Shown here: positions 35,182-44,796 of the stretch, in pieces
Position numbering within the stretch: the first letter of the stretch is position 1
Layout of the letters: the number at the start of each line of letters is the position of its first letter
Assembly (NCBI RefSeq): GCF_027531905.1
Contig: NZ_JAPZSU010000042.1
Span: 36,861-100,860, forward strand
Source of the DNA: Flavobacterium sp.
Lineage (GTDB): Bacteria; Bacteroidota; Bacteroidia; Flavobacteriales; Flavobacteriaceae
Reading direction: 5' to 3'
DNA: 64,000 bases
Translations under genes and position numbers: made by a program
The notes under the pieces: generated by a model
What the model was told of the DNA's origin: nothing
Databases searched by the model: none
The model's input: only the letters and a program-made list of their open reading frames with translations

Positions 35182-37155
35182 CTAAAATTCAAACGGGAGT
35201 TCTGTCGCCAAAGAATCAACCGAAATTTTGGTGCTGTCTGGCACTCGCAATTTGATGAATGATTTGGCTTGACCAGTAATGAAGAAAGGTTTCGATTTGT
35301 AAATGGAATCCTCTGGCGCAAGTAGCCCTCGTCTGTTCATTAGATTAGTCAGGTACAGCTGTTGTTTTGCGGCATAGTCTTTCAGGTTACCTTCGTCATT
35401 GAATTGGTACATAAATTTGCGTGGACTTGGGATGATTCTAGCCAAGTACAAACATTCGTTCAAGTCTAATTCGGCGGGTGTTTTTTGGAAATAAAAACGG
35501 CTTGCTTCGCCAATTCCGTATACATCTGGCCCCCATTCGATGATATTGAAATAGACTTCGAGCATGCGCTCTTTGCTTACTACGCGGTTGTTTTCGAGGA
35601 TGTATACCAATAAAATTTCTTCTAATTTGCGGGACAAGGTTTTTTCGCGGGTCAAGAATACATTTTTGACCAATTGCATACTGATGGTACTCGCGCCACG
35701 AGCGAACTTTTTGGTGCGAATGTTTTTGATAATCGATTGTTTGAAAGCTTCGTTGATGAAACCTCTGTGACGAAAAAAAGAAGGGTCCTCGGTAGTGAGC
35801 ACACATTTTTGTAGATAGGGAGAAATTTGGTCCAAAGGGGTGTAATCTGGATTTTCTGTTCCTACTACAATAGGACGTTGCAATACGTTTTTGATGATAG
35901 CTCGATACACGAATTCGCCATTGAGTTTCGTTAAATTGGCTTTGCCGTATTTTGTAATTCGGAGGTTTTCTTTGTTTAATTTGCTGTCAAAAACCAGTTG
36001 ATACGGTTTGTTTTTATTGAATTTAAAATCCAAGTTGTATTCAAAATTTCCTTGGGCTTCCATCCCTTGGAAGTTGGTAAATAAACCATCAGGAAGGGAA
36101 ACGATAAAGTCTTGTGCCTTCATTTTTGGAATGCTCACTTGCAGTTTATAGATGGTATCCGATTCGGTTTCGTAAGCCATATACGGATTCAATTTTATTT
36201 TATTGAGTTGCAAGGTTGAGCTTTTATCAATAGAAATAAAGTCAGAGCCCAGAAGAAAACGGTAGTCAAAACGCGCTTTTTTGATGACTACATCCTTGTT
36301 GGCAATTTTGGGATGATTTACGTGCAAATTGGTTATGGTTGCAAAGCCATCTAAATGGAATTCGCCCATCGTTTTTTCGATGTTGTCAACATTCAAACGA
36401 ATCGAATCAAAACTCGATTTGAGGTTGTAACGCTCATCTACATAAGGCAAACGAATGGCGCCAGTATCTTTATTGAAAATGCGAATATCGGCTTTTCTGT
36501 TTCTTGGGTCGGCCAAGCCTTTCATACTCAGATGTTGTTTGAAAGTACCCGTTTCTACCGAGATTAAGGAGTTGAGTTCTTGATTGTCTAAAGTTAGTTT
36601 TTCGATATCGATAATTGCTTTTTTGCCATTATCGTCAATCTTGAAAGCTAATTTTTCGATACTCATGTCCGTTGGAACCAAGTTAAGAAGCCTCGAAATC
36701 ATTCGGTAAGCGGTCGCAGCATAATCGGTTTTGCTATCGGAGTTTTCTAGATTGAGTTCTTCATCTTTTTTCAAAAAAGCATCAAAATTTTTGACCTTTC
36801 CTTTTTTTACCAATTGAATGTATCCTTCTTTTAGTTCCAAAGATTGCAATTGAATGTCTCCTATAAAAAGATTCCAGAAGCTAATACTCGTTTTTAATTT
36901 TTTAATATTCAATAGAGTGTCGGCGTTTTTGGGAGCTAAAACCACATCGTATAAATCGACGCCGTTCATACCATCAAAAGAGGCTTTTTTTACAGTAAAG
37001 TTACTGTTGTACTGCTGCGTCATTTTGGTCGAAACTTTATCTAACGCTTGGTTTAAAAGCGAGTCTCTAAAAAAGATAAAACCGCCCACCAATAGTAGGA
37101 GGACTGCTAAAAGTATTTTGGCTGCCAAAAGCAGTTTTTGTTTGTTTATTCTCAT
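35182..37155 (-). CDS. Large membrane-anchored protein with C-terminal GT51 peptidoglycan transglycosylase domain
   Basis: About 657 residues. The start at 37155 (MRINKQKLLLAAKILLAVLLL) gives an N-terminal membrane anchor directly; the longer frame adds eight unlikely residues. The first ~420 residues are a repetitive beta-rich region with AsmA-like character (IQLQSLELKEGYIQL, SMKGLADPRNRKADI). The final ~200 residues are GT51: catalytic LTTEDPSFFRHRGF, then RGASTISMQLVKNVFL and ENNRVVSKERMLEVYFNIIE. No transpeptidase motifs, so it resembles a monofunctional MtgA fused to an AsmA-like periplasmic part. Overlap/spacing: 27 nt after the 5-formyl-THF cyclo-ligase stop. Confidence 0.85.
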   Translation of the reverse strand: MRINKQKLLLAAKILLAVLLLLVGGFIFFRDSLLNQALDKVSTKMTQQYNSNFTVKKASFDGMNGVDLYDVVLAPKNADTLLNIKKLKTSISFWNLFIGDIQLQSLELKEGYIQLVKKGKVKNFDAFLKKDEELNLENSDSKTDYAATAYRMISRLLNLVPTDMSIEKLAFKIDDNGKKAIIDIEKLTLDNQELNSLISVETGTFKQHLSMKGLADPRNRKADIRIFNKDTGAIRLPYVDERYNLKSSFDSIRLNVDNIEKTMGEFHLDGFATITNLHVNHPKIANKDVVIKKARFDYRFLLGSDFISIDKSSTLQLNKIKLNPYMAYETESDTIYKLQVSIPKMKAQDFIVSLPDGLFTNFQGMEAQGNFEYNLDFKFNKNKPYQLVFDSKLNKENLRITKYGKANLTKLNGEFVYRAIIKNVLQRPIVVGTENPDYTPLDQISPYLQKCVLTTEDPSFFRHRGFINEAFKQSIIKNIRTKKFARGASTISMQLVKNVFLTREKTLSRKLEEILLVYILENNRVVSKERMLEVYFNIIEWGPDVYGIGEASRFYFQKTPAELDLNECLYLARIIPSPRKFMYQFNDEGNLKDYAAKQQLYLTNLMNRRGLLAPEDSIYKSKPFFITGQAKSFIKLRVPDSTKISVDSLATELPFEF

Positions 37156-37191
37156 ATTTGGGGTTTCACTTGGGTACAAAAGTATCTCATT

Positions 37192-37764
37192 TTATGTTAA
37201 GATAAATTTAAAAATGGTGTGCGGACTTACACAATAATCCAATTGTATATCATTCTCAAAAACATCGTTTATTTGTTCTTCGGGTTCAAAGAAGGATAGT
37301 CCAATTTTTAAAGTTTCGGGAGAACATTCGGAGAGAAATTGGTCATAAAACCCTTTGCCATAGCCTACTCGGTTGCCCAATTTGTCATAGGCCAATAAAG
37401 GTACAAATACCACTTCTATTTGTTGTGATGGAACTGCAATACCAGAAACGGGTTCTGGAATTTGATAGTCGTTTTTAACGATTTTGGTGTTTTCTGTCAA
37501 TAAAAAATGCGTCATTTTTCGGGTCTCGAAATCACTTTTCGACAGGATGATTTCTTTGTCTTTTCCAGCTAAAATGTGTAAAAGATATTCGGTATTGATT
37601 TCCTTTTGCGGCTCAATAGGTAAAAAGATATGAAAATAGGTTTTGTCCCAAATAGGAAGCGATAAAGCTTGATTGGCGATTTCCAAGCTCATCGATTCTA
37701 TGTCATTTTCACTAAGTGTTTTTCTGAGTGCTTTGTATTTAAGCCGTAATTCCTTTTTCAACAT
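37192..37764 (-). CDS. 5-formyltetrahydrofolate cyclo-ligase
   Basis: Converts 5-formyl-THF to 5,10-methenyl-THF with ATP (MTHFS). The family core FVPLLAYDKLGNRVGYGKGFYDQFL (read at about 120-145) and C-terminal DIQLDYCVSPHTIFKF are visible; MLKKELRLKYKALRK is the standard N-terminus. 190 residues. Upstream of, and probably cotranscribed with, the GT51 gene. Confidence 0.93.
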   Translation of the reverse strand: MLKKELRLKYKALRKTLSENDIESMSLEIANQALSLPIWDKTYFHIFLPIEPQKEINTEYLLHILAGKDKEIILSKSDFETRKMTHFLLTENTKIVKNDYQIPEPVSGIAVPSQQIEVVFVPLLAYDKLGNRVGYGKGFYDQFLSECSPETLKIGLSFFEPEEQINDVFENDIQLDYCVSPHTIFKFILT

Positions 37765-38003
37765 GCATAGTTGCTTTTAATTGGGCTATAAAAGTAGTCA
37801 AATGTTCGACTTCTACATGATCCATAAGCACTATTTTGTAGCATTTGTGTTCAGCGTTGAGTTGTTGGGTGCCAAATCAAATTTTTCTGCTAAAGTATGG
37901 TTAATGTTTTTCGCTTTGAGCGTTACGATGTTTATAAAAGGTTTACAGAAATACGGAATGCCCTGAGCATTTTGAGCATGAATGATAATATTACTAATTT
38001 TTT
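37765..38003. other. Intergenic region without a convincing gene
   Basis: On the minus strand, after the zinc-hydrolase stop, a start-less open stretch of about 60 codons (IHAQNAQGIPYFCKPFINI ...) and a 28-codon ATG frame are present. Neither has a ribosome-binding context or recognisable family. Possibly decayed coding sequence. Confidence 0.35.
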
Positions 38004-39002
38004 CTAGTGCAAAACATTTTTGTTTTTTTCAGTAACCAAGGAAGTAGACAAATGAAAAATGGCATCGCCTTCGTAAACTATAGGCGATTGATTGCTATTG
38101 ATTACGTACCCATCATTAGGCGCTTTGATTTTGCGTTCAAATTTCCCAAAGGGGTCGGTTATGGTCGCGAGAACAGTTCCTTTTTTTACAAACGTACCTA
38201 TAGTATTATAGTCGTGAAGCATTCCAGAACATTTGGCTCTAACCCAATTCGATTTTTCGATGTAAATGGTTTTGTTTTCTGGAATTTCGACAGTGTGTTT
38301 GGGGTCTAACATATCTAGGTAGGCTAGGACTCGTTTCACACCATTAATCCCTTCATTGGCCACTTCTTTATTAATGTCTAATGATTTTCCACCCTCGAAA
38401 AGGAGCATTTTTATATTCATTTTGGTACTCGAGTTTCGGAAAGAACCTCCAATATTTTTGGAATACAAAGTAAACGGCGCATTGAAGGTATCGGCCAATA
38501 GTTTTAATTCGGGGTCGTTTTCGGCTAAGCGAATTTGTGGCGCATTGAATCTACTCGCACCTCCTGCGTGAAAATCAATGGCATAATGCACTTCGGGCAT
38601 AACTTCGTTTAGAATATGAAAGGCAAATCTACTCGCCAAAGACCCTTTTTTGCTTCCTGGAAAAGAACGATTCAAATCACGACCATCAGGAAATTCTCGG
38701 GAACGATTCACAAATCCATACATATTAATGATAGGAATGCAAATAATAGTGCCGCGTTTGGGTTTGTTTATTTTTTTGCTAATGAGTTGTCGCACAATTT
38801 CGATGCCGTTGATTTCATCTCCGTGAATACCGGCAGAGAAAAGCACAACGGGGCCATCAAGTTTAGACCGACGAACAATAATGGGGATATTGAGTTTTGT
38901 AGTCGTGTGAAGTCTCGCCATCTCTACGTTGATGGTTTTGTTTTCTCCTGGTAAAATGCTTTCGCCAAAAATCGTTATTGGTTTTAAACTTCTCATAGCC
39001 AA
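38004..39002 (-). CDS. Succinylglutamate desuccinylase/aspartoacylase family zinc hydrolase
   Basis: M14-like AstE/AspA carboxypeptidase fold, 332 residues, cytoplasmic. Zinc ligands His60 and Glu63 in AGIHGDEINGIE and His145 in DFHAGG; the substrate-carboxylate motif RDLNRSFPG is at 108-116. A barrel-like C-terminal domain (CSGMLHDYNTIGTFVKKGTVL) resembles a lipoyl/barrel-sandwich motif. Substrate uncertain: many Bacteroidota carry such a gene near rimK, but no rimK is present here. Confidence 0.88.
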   Translation of the reverse strand: MAMRSLKPITIFGESILPGENKTINVEMARLHTTTKLNIPIIVRRSKLDGPVVLFSAGIHGDEINGIEIVRQLISKKINKPKRGTIICIPIINMYGFVNRSREFPDGRDLNRSFPGSKKGSLASRFAFHILNEVMPEVHYAIDFHAGGASRFNAPQIRLAENDPELKLLADTFNAPFTLYSKNIGGSFRNSSTKMNIKMLLFEGGKSLDINKEVANEGINGVKRVLAYLDMLDPKHTVEIPENKTIYIEKSNWVRAKCSGMLHDYNTIGTFVKKGTVLATITDPFGKFERKIKAPNDGYVINSNQSPIVYEGDAIFHLSTSLVTEKNKNVLH

Positions 39003-39125
39003 CTTTAATTGGCTAAATATAAAAATTATTAAGCATTAAAAGGTTTTATTTTACGAATCGCTTTGCATCATTTTTGTCTTAAGAAAGAAAAAGCCAACGC
39101 AGAAGTTTTAGAAAAATAGAATTAC

Positions 39126-39133
39126 TAAATTTG
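39126..39133 (+). promoter_or_regulatory. Promoter -7 box of uvrC
   Basis: TAAATTTG, 40 nt before the chosen uvrC ATG. Confidence 0.5.
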
Positions 39134-39172
39134 TTCAGAATAACAAGCGATGGCGAATTTTCTAAAACTACA

Positions 39173-40966
39173 ATGACGCAACCTTCAATAGCCCTTCAAA
39201 TACAAACCCTTCCTGATAATCCAGGAGTGTATCAATATTATGATAAGGAAGGTAAAATTTTATATGTAGGCAAAGCCAAAAACCTAAAAAAAAGGGTGTC
39301 CTCTTATTTTAACAAAATTCACGATACGGCCAAAACCAATGTGTTGGTCAAAAAAATTGTGACCATAAAGCACATTGTAGTTCCAACAGAATCCGATGCG
39401 TTGTTGTTAGAAAATAATTTAATTAAAACGCTTCAGCCTCGTTATAATGTCTTGCTTCGCGATGACAAAAGTTATCCTTGGTTGTGCATTAAAAAAGAAC
39501 CTTTTTCACGTATTTTTTCTACTCGTAGAATGATTAAAGACGGTTCTGAATATTTTGGTCCTTACACGAGTTTCAAGACCGTAAATACGATTTTGGAATT
39601 AATCAAAGAGTTGTATCCACTCCGCACTTGTAATTTTGATTTGAGCCAAAACAATATCAATAGTGGGAAATTTAAAGTGTGTTTAGAATACCATATCGGC
39701 AATTGCAAAGGCCCTTGTGAAGGTCACGAAAGCTTGGAACATTACCAAAAACAAGTAGACGCCATACGCGAAATCCTTAAAGGGAATTTCAAAGAAAGTT
39801 TAAAAGACTTTAAACGAATGATGGTCGATTTAGCCAGCGAAATGAAGTTTGAAGAAGCTCAGAAAATAAAGGAAAAAATAGAGGTTTTAGAGAACTATCA
39901 ATCCCGTTCTACGATTGTCAATCCGAAAATCACGAATATAGATGTGTTTTCGATTGTTTCGGATGAAAGCGCCGCTTTTGTCAATTTCTTGCAAATTTCT
40001 CACGGTTCGATTATTCGTTCACACACGATGGAAATCAAGAAGAAGTTAGCAGAAACCGATGAAGAGTTGTTAGAATTAGCGATTGTAGAACTTAGAGAAC
40101 GCTTTCATTTATTGTCCAGAGAAGTGATTGTTCCTTTCGCTATAGATTTGGGGGAAAACATCAAAATAACAGTGCCTCAATTGGGCGATAAAAAACAGAT
40201 ATTGGATTTGTCTATTCGTAATGCCAAGTTTTATCGCATCGAACAACTCAAACAATTGCAGATTGTAGACCCAGACCGTCACACCAATCGCATTATGGCG
40301 CAAATGCAAAAAGACTTGCGATTGCCTGTTGAGCCAAGACATATTGAGTGTTTTGATAATTCAAATATTCAAGGAACGAATCCTGTCTCGGCTTGTGTGG
40401 TTTTTAAAGATGGGAAACCTAGCAAGAAAGATTACCGTCATTTTAATATCAAAACTGTCGAAGGACCCGATGATTTTGCTTCGATGACGGAGGTGGTTTA
40501 CAGAAGATACAAAAGATTGTTGGAAGAAAACGAACCTTTACCACAATTGATAATCATTGATGGGGGAAAAGGACAATTATCTGCTGCTTTAAAAAGTATT
40601 GATGAACTTGGATTGAGAGGGAAAATCACCATCATTGGCATCGCCAAACGATTGGAAGAACTCTTTTTTCCCGGAGATTCCATCCCTTTGTATTTGGATA
40701 AAAAATCCGAAACACTAAAGGTGATTCAGCAATTGCGAAACGAAGCGCACCGATTCGGAATCACACATCATCGTGACAAACGAAGCAAAGCCGCCTTAAA
40801 TTCATCGATCGAAAGCATTCCAGGTATAGGAGAAAAAACAATGACTACATTAATTCAACATTTTAAAAGTGTAAAAAGATTGCAATTGGCATCAGAAAAA
40901 GAAATTTCTGAGGTTATAGGAGTGTCGAAAGCCAAAAAAATTTCCGACTTTTACAAGACAAAATAA
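39173..40966 (+). CDS. uvrC: Excinuclease ABC subunit C
   Basis: Dual-incision nuclease of nucleotide excision repair. The start at 39173 (MTQPSIALQIQTLPDNPGVYQYY) leads directly into the GIY-YIG domain (GKILYVGKAKNLKKRV); a UvrB-binding UVR motif with EEAQKIKEKIEVLEN at about 220; the RNase H-like 5' nuclease core with HIECFDNSNIQGTNPVSACV and LIIIDGGKGQLSAA; and tandem HhH at the end (SIPGIGEKTMTTLIQHF). About 597 residues, complete. Confidence 0.96.
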   Translation: MTQPSIALQIQTLPDNPGVYQYYDKEGKILYVGKAKNLKKRVSSYFNKIHDTAKTNVLVKKIVTIKHIVVPTESDALLLENNLIKTLQPRYNVLLRDDKSYPWLCIKKEPFSRIFSTRRMIKDGSEYFGPYTSFKTVNTILELIKELYPLRTCNFDLSQNNINSGKFKVCLEYHIGNCKGPCEGHESLEHYQKQVDAIREILKGNFKESLKDFKRMMVDLASEMKFEEAQKIKEKIEVLENYQSRSTIVNPKITNIDVFSIVSDESAAFVNFLQISHGSIIRSHTMEIKKKLAETDEELLELAIVELRERFHLLSREVIVPFAIDLGENIKITVPQLGDKKQILDLSIRNAKFYRIEQLKQLQIVDPDRHTNRIMAQMQKDLRLPVEPRHIECFDNSNIQGTNPVSACVVFKDGKPSKKDYRHFNIKTVEGPDDFASMTEVVYRRYKRLLEENEPLPQLIIIDGGKGQLSAALKSIDELGLRGKITIIGIAKRLEELFFPGDSIPLYLDKKSETLKVIQQLRNEAHRFGITHHRDKRSKAALNSSIESIPGIGEKTMTTLIQHFKSVKRLQLASEKEISEVIGVSKAKKISDFYKTK

Positions 40967-40986
40967 CGATGTAATTCTCTCGATTT

Positions 40987-43191
40987 ATGAAGAAACTCTC
41001 AATCATTCTTATCGTATTACTTAGTAGTTTCTCATTTTTTGCGCAAAACCCAGACAAAAAACCAAAAATAGGTTTGGTATTAAGTGGTGGTGGCGCGAAA
41101 GGGTTTGCGCATATTGGGGTGCTAAAAGTTATTGAGGAAGCAGGAATCAAGATTGATTATATTGGAGGGACCAGTATGGGGGCAGTGATAGGAGGTCTTT
41201 ATGCCTCGGGCTATACCGCTTCTCAAATAGATTCAATTTTTCATACTACTAACTTTGATGAACTCATCAACGATTACATTCCAAGAGGAACGAAAAATTT
41301 CTACGTAAAAAGAAACGATGAGTTGTATGCCATTGTTTTGCCGTTTAATAAATTCAGATTTGGTATTCCTGAGGCGCTTTCTAAAGGGATATACAATTTT
41401 AATTTATTGACACGACTCACCCGAAATGTGAAAGATATTAAGGATTTTAATCAACTTCCCATTCCATTTTTCTGTATTGCTACAGATATTGAAAATGGAG
41501 AACAAGTATTGCTAAATAAAGGGAATTTAGCGCAAGCTATGCTGGCTAGTTCGGCTTTTCCTTCTTTGTTTTCGCCAGTAGAAATAGACGGAAGAATTTT
41601 GATTGATGGAGGTGTTGTAAATAATTATCCAATCAAAGAGGTACAAGATTTGGGAGCCGATATTATCATTGGGGTAGATGTTCAAGACGGATTGAAAGAT
41701 CGAACGGCCCTAAAAAACGCGACAAAAATTTTGGTTCAGATTAGTAATTTGAACATGATCGAGCGTATGAAGGACAATGTTAAGAAAACAACGATCTACA
41801 TTAAGCCAGACATCAAAGATTTTAGCGTAGTTTCATTTGATAAAGGCAAAGAAATTATTGTTAAAGGGGAGGAGGCTACTTTTGCAGTTTACGAAAAATT
41901 GAAAGCTTTGGCTACTGAAAACCCACCCTATCAAAAGCCAAAAATGAAAGTGAGTTCAGACAGTATTTTTGTCGACGATATTAAAGTAAATGAGCTTGCT
42001 AATTTTACCAGCGCTTATGTTAAAGGAAAGCTTCGATTCAAGCCAGGTACAGTAATTACGTATGACAAATTACAAAGTGGAATAAACACCATAAACGCTA
42101 CGCAAAATTTTAATTCAATTAATTACGCTCTTGAGCCCGGTGGTTACGGAGAAACGTTGGTGTTGAATCTTAAAGAAAATGAAACCAAAACATTGTTGAA
42201 ATTTGGCCTGCACTATGATGGATTGTACAAAAGCGCTGTTTTGGCTAACATTACCCAGAAAAATCTTTTCTTCAAAAATGATAATGCTTCGTTGGATTTA
42301 ATTATTGGGGATAATTTACGGTACAATCTAGATTACTATGTAGATAATGGCTTTAATATTAGTTTTGGATTTAAATCTACTTTTAGTCAATTTAATAGAA
42401 ATGTGTCCAATACGATTCAAACCAATGCAAATGGTGACAGTGATTTATCACTAATAAACATTGATTTCAAAGACTGGAATAATCAAGCCTATTTTCAATC
42501 TGTGTTTGTGCAAAAATTCTTAATCGGTGCAGGTCTCGAATACAAGTATTTAAGAATTATTCCCATAACCATTGCTAAAAATACGCCTGATTTAGATAAT
42601 AGTACTTATTTCAGTGCTTTTGGGTACTTAAAATATGATGCATTTGATAATAAATATTTCCCAACAAAAGGATGGACTTTTACAGGAGATATTCATTCTT
42701 ATTTAATGTCTTCTAATCAAACCGACAAATTTAATCCTTTCACTATTTTAAAAGCAGATTTTGCCGTCGCATTCAAAGTTCTACCTAAATTAGTTTTTAA
42801 ATTTCAAACTGATGCTGGAATGGCTATTGGAAAAAAAAGCATTCCTTTTTTTGATTTTGTTCTCGGTGGATATGGTTTTACGCCAGTAAATAACTTTAAA
42901 CCCTTTTACGGTTATGACTTTTTGAGTATTGGAGGAGATAGTTTTATTAAAACATTAGGGACTTTAGATTATGAATTCTATAAAAAAAATCACTTTAATT
43001 TTTCGGCAAATTTTGCCAATGTTGGAGAAGAAATTTTTAGTTCTTTAGATTGGTTTTCTATTCCTAAATATTCAGGATATGCAGTGGGCTATGGCTTAGA
43101 AACAATCTTAGGCCCTATTAAGGTTAAGTATTCTTGGTCTCCTGAGGATCCTAAAGGATTTGCGTGGTTCAGTATAGGATATGTTTTTTAA
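40987..43191 (+). CDS. Patatin-like phospholipase with C-terminal outer-membrane barrel
   Basis: 734 residues: signal peptide (MKKLSIILIVLLSSFSFFAQ), patatin domain with oxyanion GGGAKG, nucleophile GTSMG (about residue 57) and Asp of the dyad in DGGVVNNYP, a POTRA-like linker (about 310-370), and a C-terminal beta-barrel of the BamA/surface-antigen type ending in aromatic FSIGYVF. This is the PlpD-like (type Vd-like) architecture. The lipase domain is probably outside or in the periplasm; substrate unknown. It starts 21 nt after uvrC. Confidence 0.92.
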   Translation: MKKLSIILIVLLSSFSFFAQNPDKKPKIGLVLSGGGAKGFAHIGVLKVIEEAGIKIDYIGGTSMGAVIGGLYASGYTASQIDSIFHTTNFDELINDYIPRGTKNFYVKRNDELYAIVLPFNKFRFGIPEALSKGIYNFNLLTRLTRNVKDIKDFNQLPIPFFCIATDIENGEQVLLNKGNLAQAMLASSAFPSLFSPVEIDGRILIDGGVVNNYPIKEVQDLGADIIIGVDVQDGLKDRTALKNATKILVQISNLNMIERMKDNVKKTTIYIKPDIKDFSVVSFDKGKEIIVKGEEATFAVYEKLKALATENPPYQKPKMKVSSDSIFVDDIKVNELANFTSAYVKGKLRFKPGTVITYDKLQSGINTINATQNFNSINYALEPGGYGETLVLNLKENETKTLLKFGLHYDGLYKSAVLANITQKNLFFKNDNASLDLIIGDNLRYNLDYYVDNGFNISFGFKSTFSQFNRNVSNTIQTNANGDSDLSLINIDFKDWNNQAYFQSVFVQKFLIGAGLEYKYLRIIPITIAKNTPDLDNSTYFSAFGYLKYDAFDNKYFPTKGWTFTGDIHSYLMSSNQTDKFNPFTILKADFAVAFKVLPKLVFKFQTDAGMAIGKKSIPFFDFVLGGYGFTPVNNFKPFYGYDFLSIGGDSFIKTLGTLDYEFYKKNHFNFSANFANVGEEIFSSLDWFSIPKYSGYAVGYGLETILGPIKVKYSWSPEDPKGFAWFSIGYVF

Positions 43192-43229
43192 TCGTAAATT
43201 ATATCAAAAAAATTACGACATTTGCTTTT

Positions 43230-43295
43230 ATGAAAACAACATGGCAAGGTTTATTAGATTATCTGCAATTTCTTATTAAGAGAAATCCAGAATGA
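43230..43295 (+). CDS. Possible 21-residue leader ORF upstream of hmgA
   Basis: ATG-TGA frame encoding MKTTWQGLLDYLQFLIKRNPE (21 aa), 52 nt before hmgA and preceded by GACATTTG, near the -7 consensus. Amphipathic, no family known. It could be a real small protein or a chance frame. Confidence 0.3.
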   Translation: MKTTWQGLLDYLQFLIKRNPE

Positions 43296-43347
43296 TTGCA
43301 CTATTTTTTAAGGAATACAATTAGGTTGAATCTAAATTTTTTAAAAA

Positions 43348-44511
43348 ATGCCAATATATCATAAACTAGGAGATTTTCCTCAAAAACGCCACGTACAATT
43401 CGAGAAACCTGATGGTGGATTGTATTACGAGCAATTATTCGGTACCGAAGGTTTTCACGGTCATTCGTCACTATTATATCATGTACACAGACCTACTCAG
43501 GTCAAAGAAATACTAAATTCTTATTCGGTAGAACCCAAAATTGCTATCGGTAAAAACATCAAATCGTTATTGCTAAAAGGGTTTGAATTGTTACCCGAAA
43601 ATGATTTCTTAGAAAGTCGCAAACCCATGTTGGTCAATAAAGATTGTACCATTGGTTTGGCCGCTCCAAAAGAATCCTTGCGCTCTTATTTTTATAAAAA
43701 TGCCGATGCCGATGAAATGATTTTCATCCACAAAGGAAGTGGAACGCTAAGAACGATGATGGGTAACATTCCTTTCGAGTATGGAGATTATCTTATCATC
43801 CCTCGTGGAATGATTTATCAAATCGATTTTGATACTACCGAGAATCGCTTGTTTTATGTAGAATCTTTCGCGCCTTTCTATACACCAAAACGATACAAAA
43901 ACGAATCGGGTCAGCATTTAGAACACGCTCCTTTTTGTGAACGCGATTTCAAATTGCCAACCGAATTAGAAACGCACGACGAAAAAGGCGATTTCTTAAT
44001 CAAAATCAAAAAAGAAGGGATGATGCACGAAGTGGTTTATGCCACGCATCCTTTCGACGTTATTGGTTGGGACGGCTATAACTTTCCTTATGGCTTTAGC
44101 ATTCACAACTTCGAGCCTATAACTGGTCGTGTGCACCAACCGCCACCAGTACACCAAACTTTCGAGACGGCTACTTTTGTAGTGTGTTCTTTCGTGCCTC
44201 GTTTGTACGATTACCATCCAAAATCTATTCCTGCGCCTTACAATCACAGCAACATCGATAGCGATGAGGTTCTGTATTACGTAGATGGCGATTTTATGAG
44301 TCGTAATAATATCGAACAAGGTCATATCACTTTGCATCCAAAAGGCATTCCTCACGGACCAGCGCCAGGAGCTATGGAGCGAAGCATCGGTCAAACCATC
44401 ACACAAGAATTAGCCGTTATGGTCGATACGTTTCGCCCTTTAATGGTTACCGAAGAAGCAATGGGTCTTGATGACGGACAGTACTACAAATCTTGGGTGG
44501 AAGCCCCCTAG
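43348..44511 (+). CDS. hmgA: Homogentisate 1,2-dioxygenase
   Basis: Cleaves the homogentisate ring to maleylacetoacetate in tyrosine/phenylalanine catabolism, using Fe(II). Cupin-type architecture, 387 residues (the short bacterial form). Conserved features include GHSSLLYHVHRPTQV, HKGSGTLRTMMG, the metal-site region NFEPITGRVHQPPPVHQTFE and HPKGIPHGPAPGAME. It lies upstream of hppD, the preceding pathway step. Its last two codons and stop (GCC CCC TAG, 44503-44511) are part of a C5/G5 palindromic repeat, so the C-terminus has been set by repeat insertion. Confidence 0.95.
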   Translation: MPIYHKLGDFPQKRHVQFEKPDGGLYYEQLFGTEGFHGHSSLLYHVHRPTQVKEILNSYSVEPKIAIGKNIKSLLLKGFELLPENDFLESRKPMLVNKDCTIGLAAPKESLRSYFYKNADADEMIFIHKGSGTLRTMMGNIPFEYGDYLIIPRGMIYQIDFDTTENRLFYVESFAPFYTPKRYKNESGQHLEHAPFCERDFKLPTELETHDEKGDFLIKIKKEGMMHEVVYATHPFDVIGWDGYNFPYGFSIHNFEPITGRVHQPPPVHQTFETATFVVCSFVPRLYDYHPKSIPAPYNHSNIDSDEVLYYVDGDFMSRNNIEQGHITLHPKGIPHGPAPGAMERSIGQTITQELAVMVDTFRPLMVTEEAMGLDDGQYYKSWVEAP

Positions 44512-44791
44512 CCCCCAATGGGGGAATGTCATAAAGTTAAGGAATAAATGCAAAAAGGATTAACGATTTTTGATTGCTGATATATAAAACACAGAAAATC
44601 GTATGATTTTATTCATTCGCTCCAAAATCTAAAATCAAGAACCGTTAATCTTCAATCTAAAATCTCTTAACTTAATGACATTGCCCAAAGGGGGATAATA
44701 TCAATTATTCCAAAATAAAATTTTTAAATCAATTTAACTATAAATCCTATTTACCCCTAATAGGAATTCCCCCTTTGGGGGTTAGGGGGCT
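44502..44791. repeat. Composite nested palindrome spanning the hmgA-hppD gap
   Basis: Outer 23-bp inverted repeats (44502-44525 and 44768-44791, C5/G5 family, about 21 of 23 paired), second-level arms GGGGAATGTCAT/ATGACATTGCCC (44521-44542 with 44666-44686), third-level GATTAACG-type arms (44558-44575 with 44633-44650), and an innermost AAAATC/GATTTT hairpin near 44600. It begins in the hmgA stop and ends 5 nt before the hppD ATG. No gene inside. Confidence 0.75.
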
Positions 44792-44796
44792 TAATT

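Noticed and set aside
37781..37966. 61-codon plus-strand frame between the cyclo-ligase and zinc-hydrolase genes
   Set aside because: Composition unlike a protein (Phe/Ser-rich, no family), overlaps the presumed upstream region of the cyclo-ligase gene, no promoter or ribosome-binding context.
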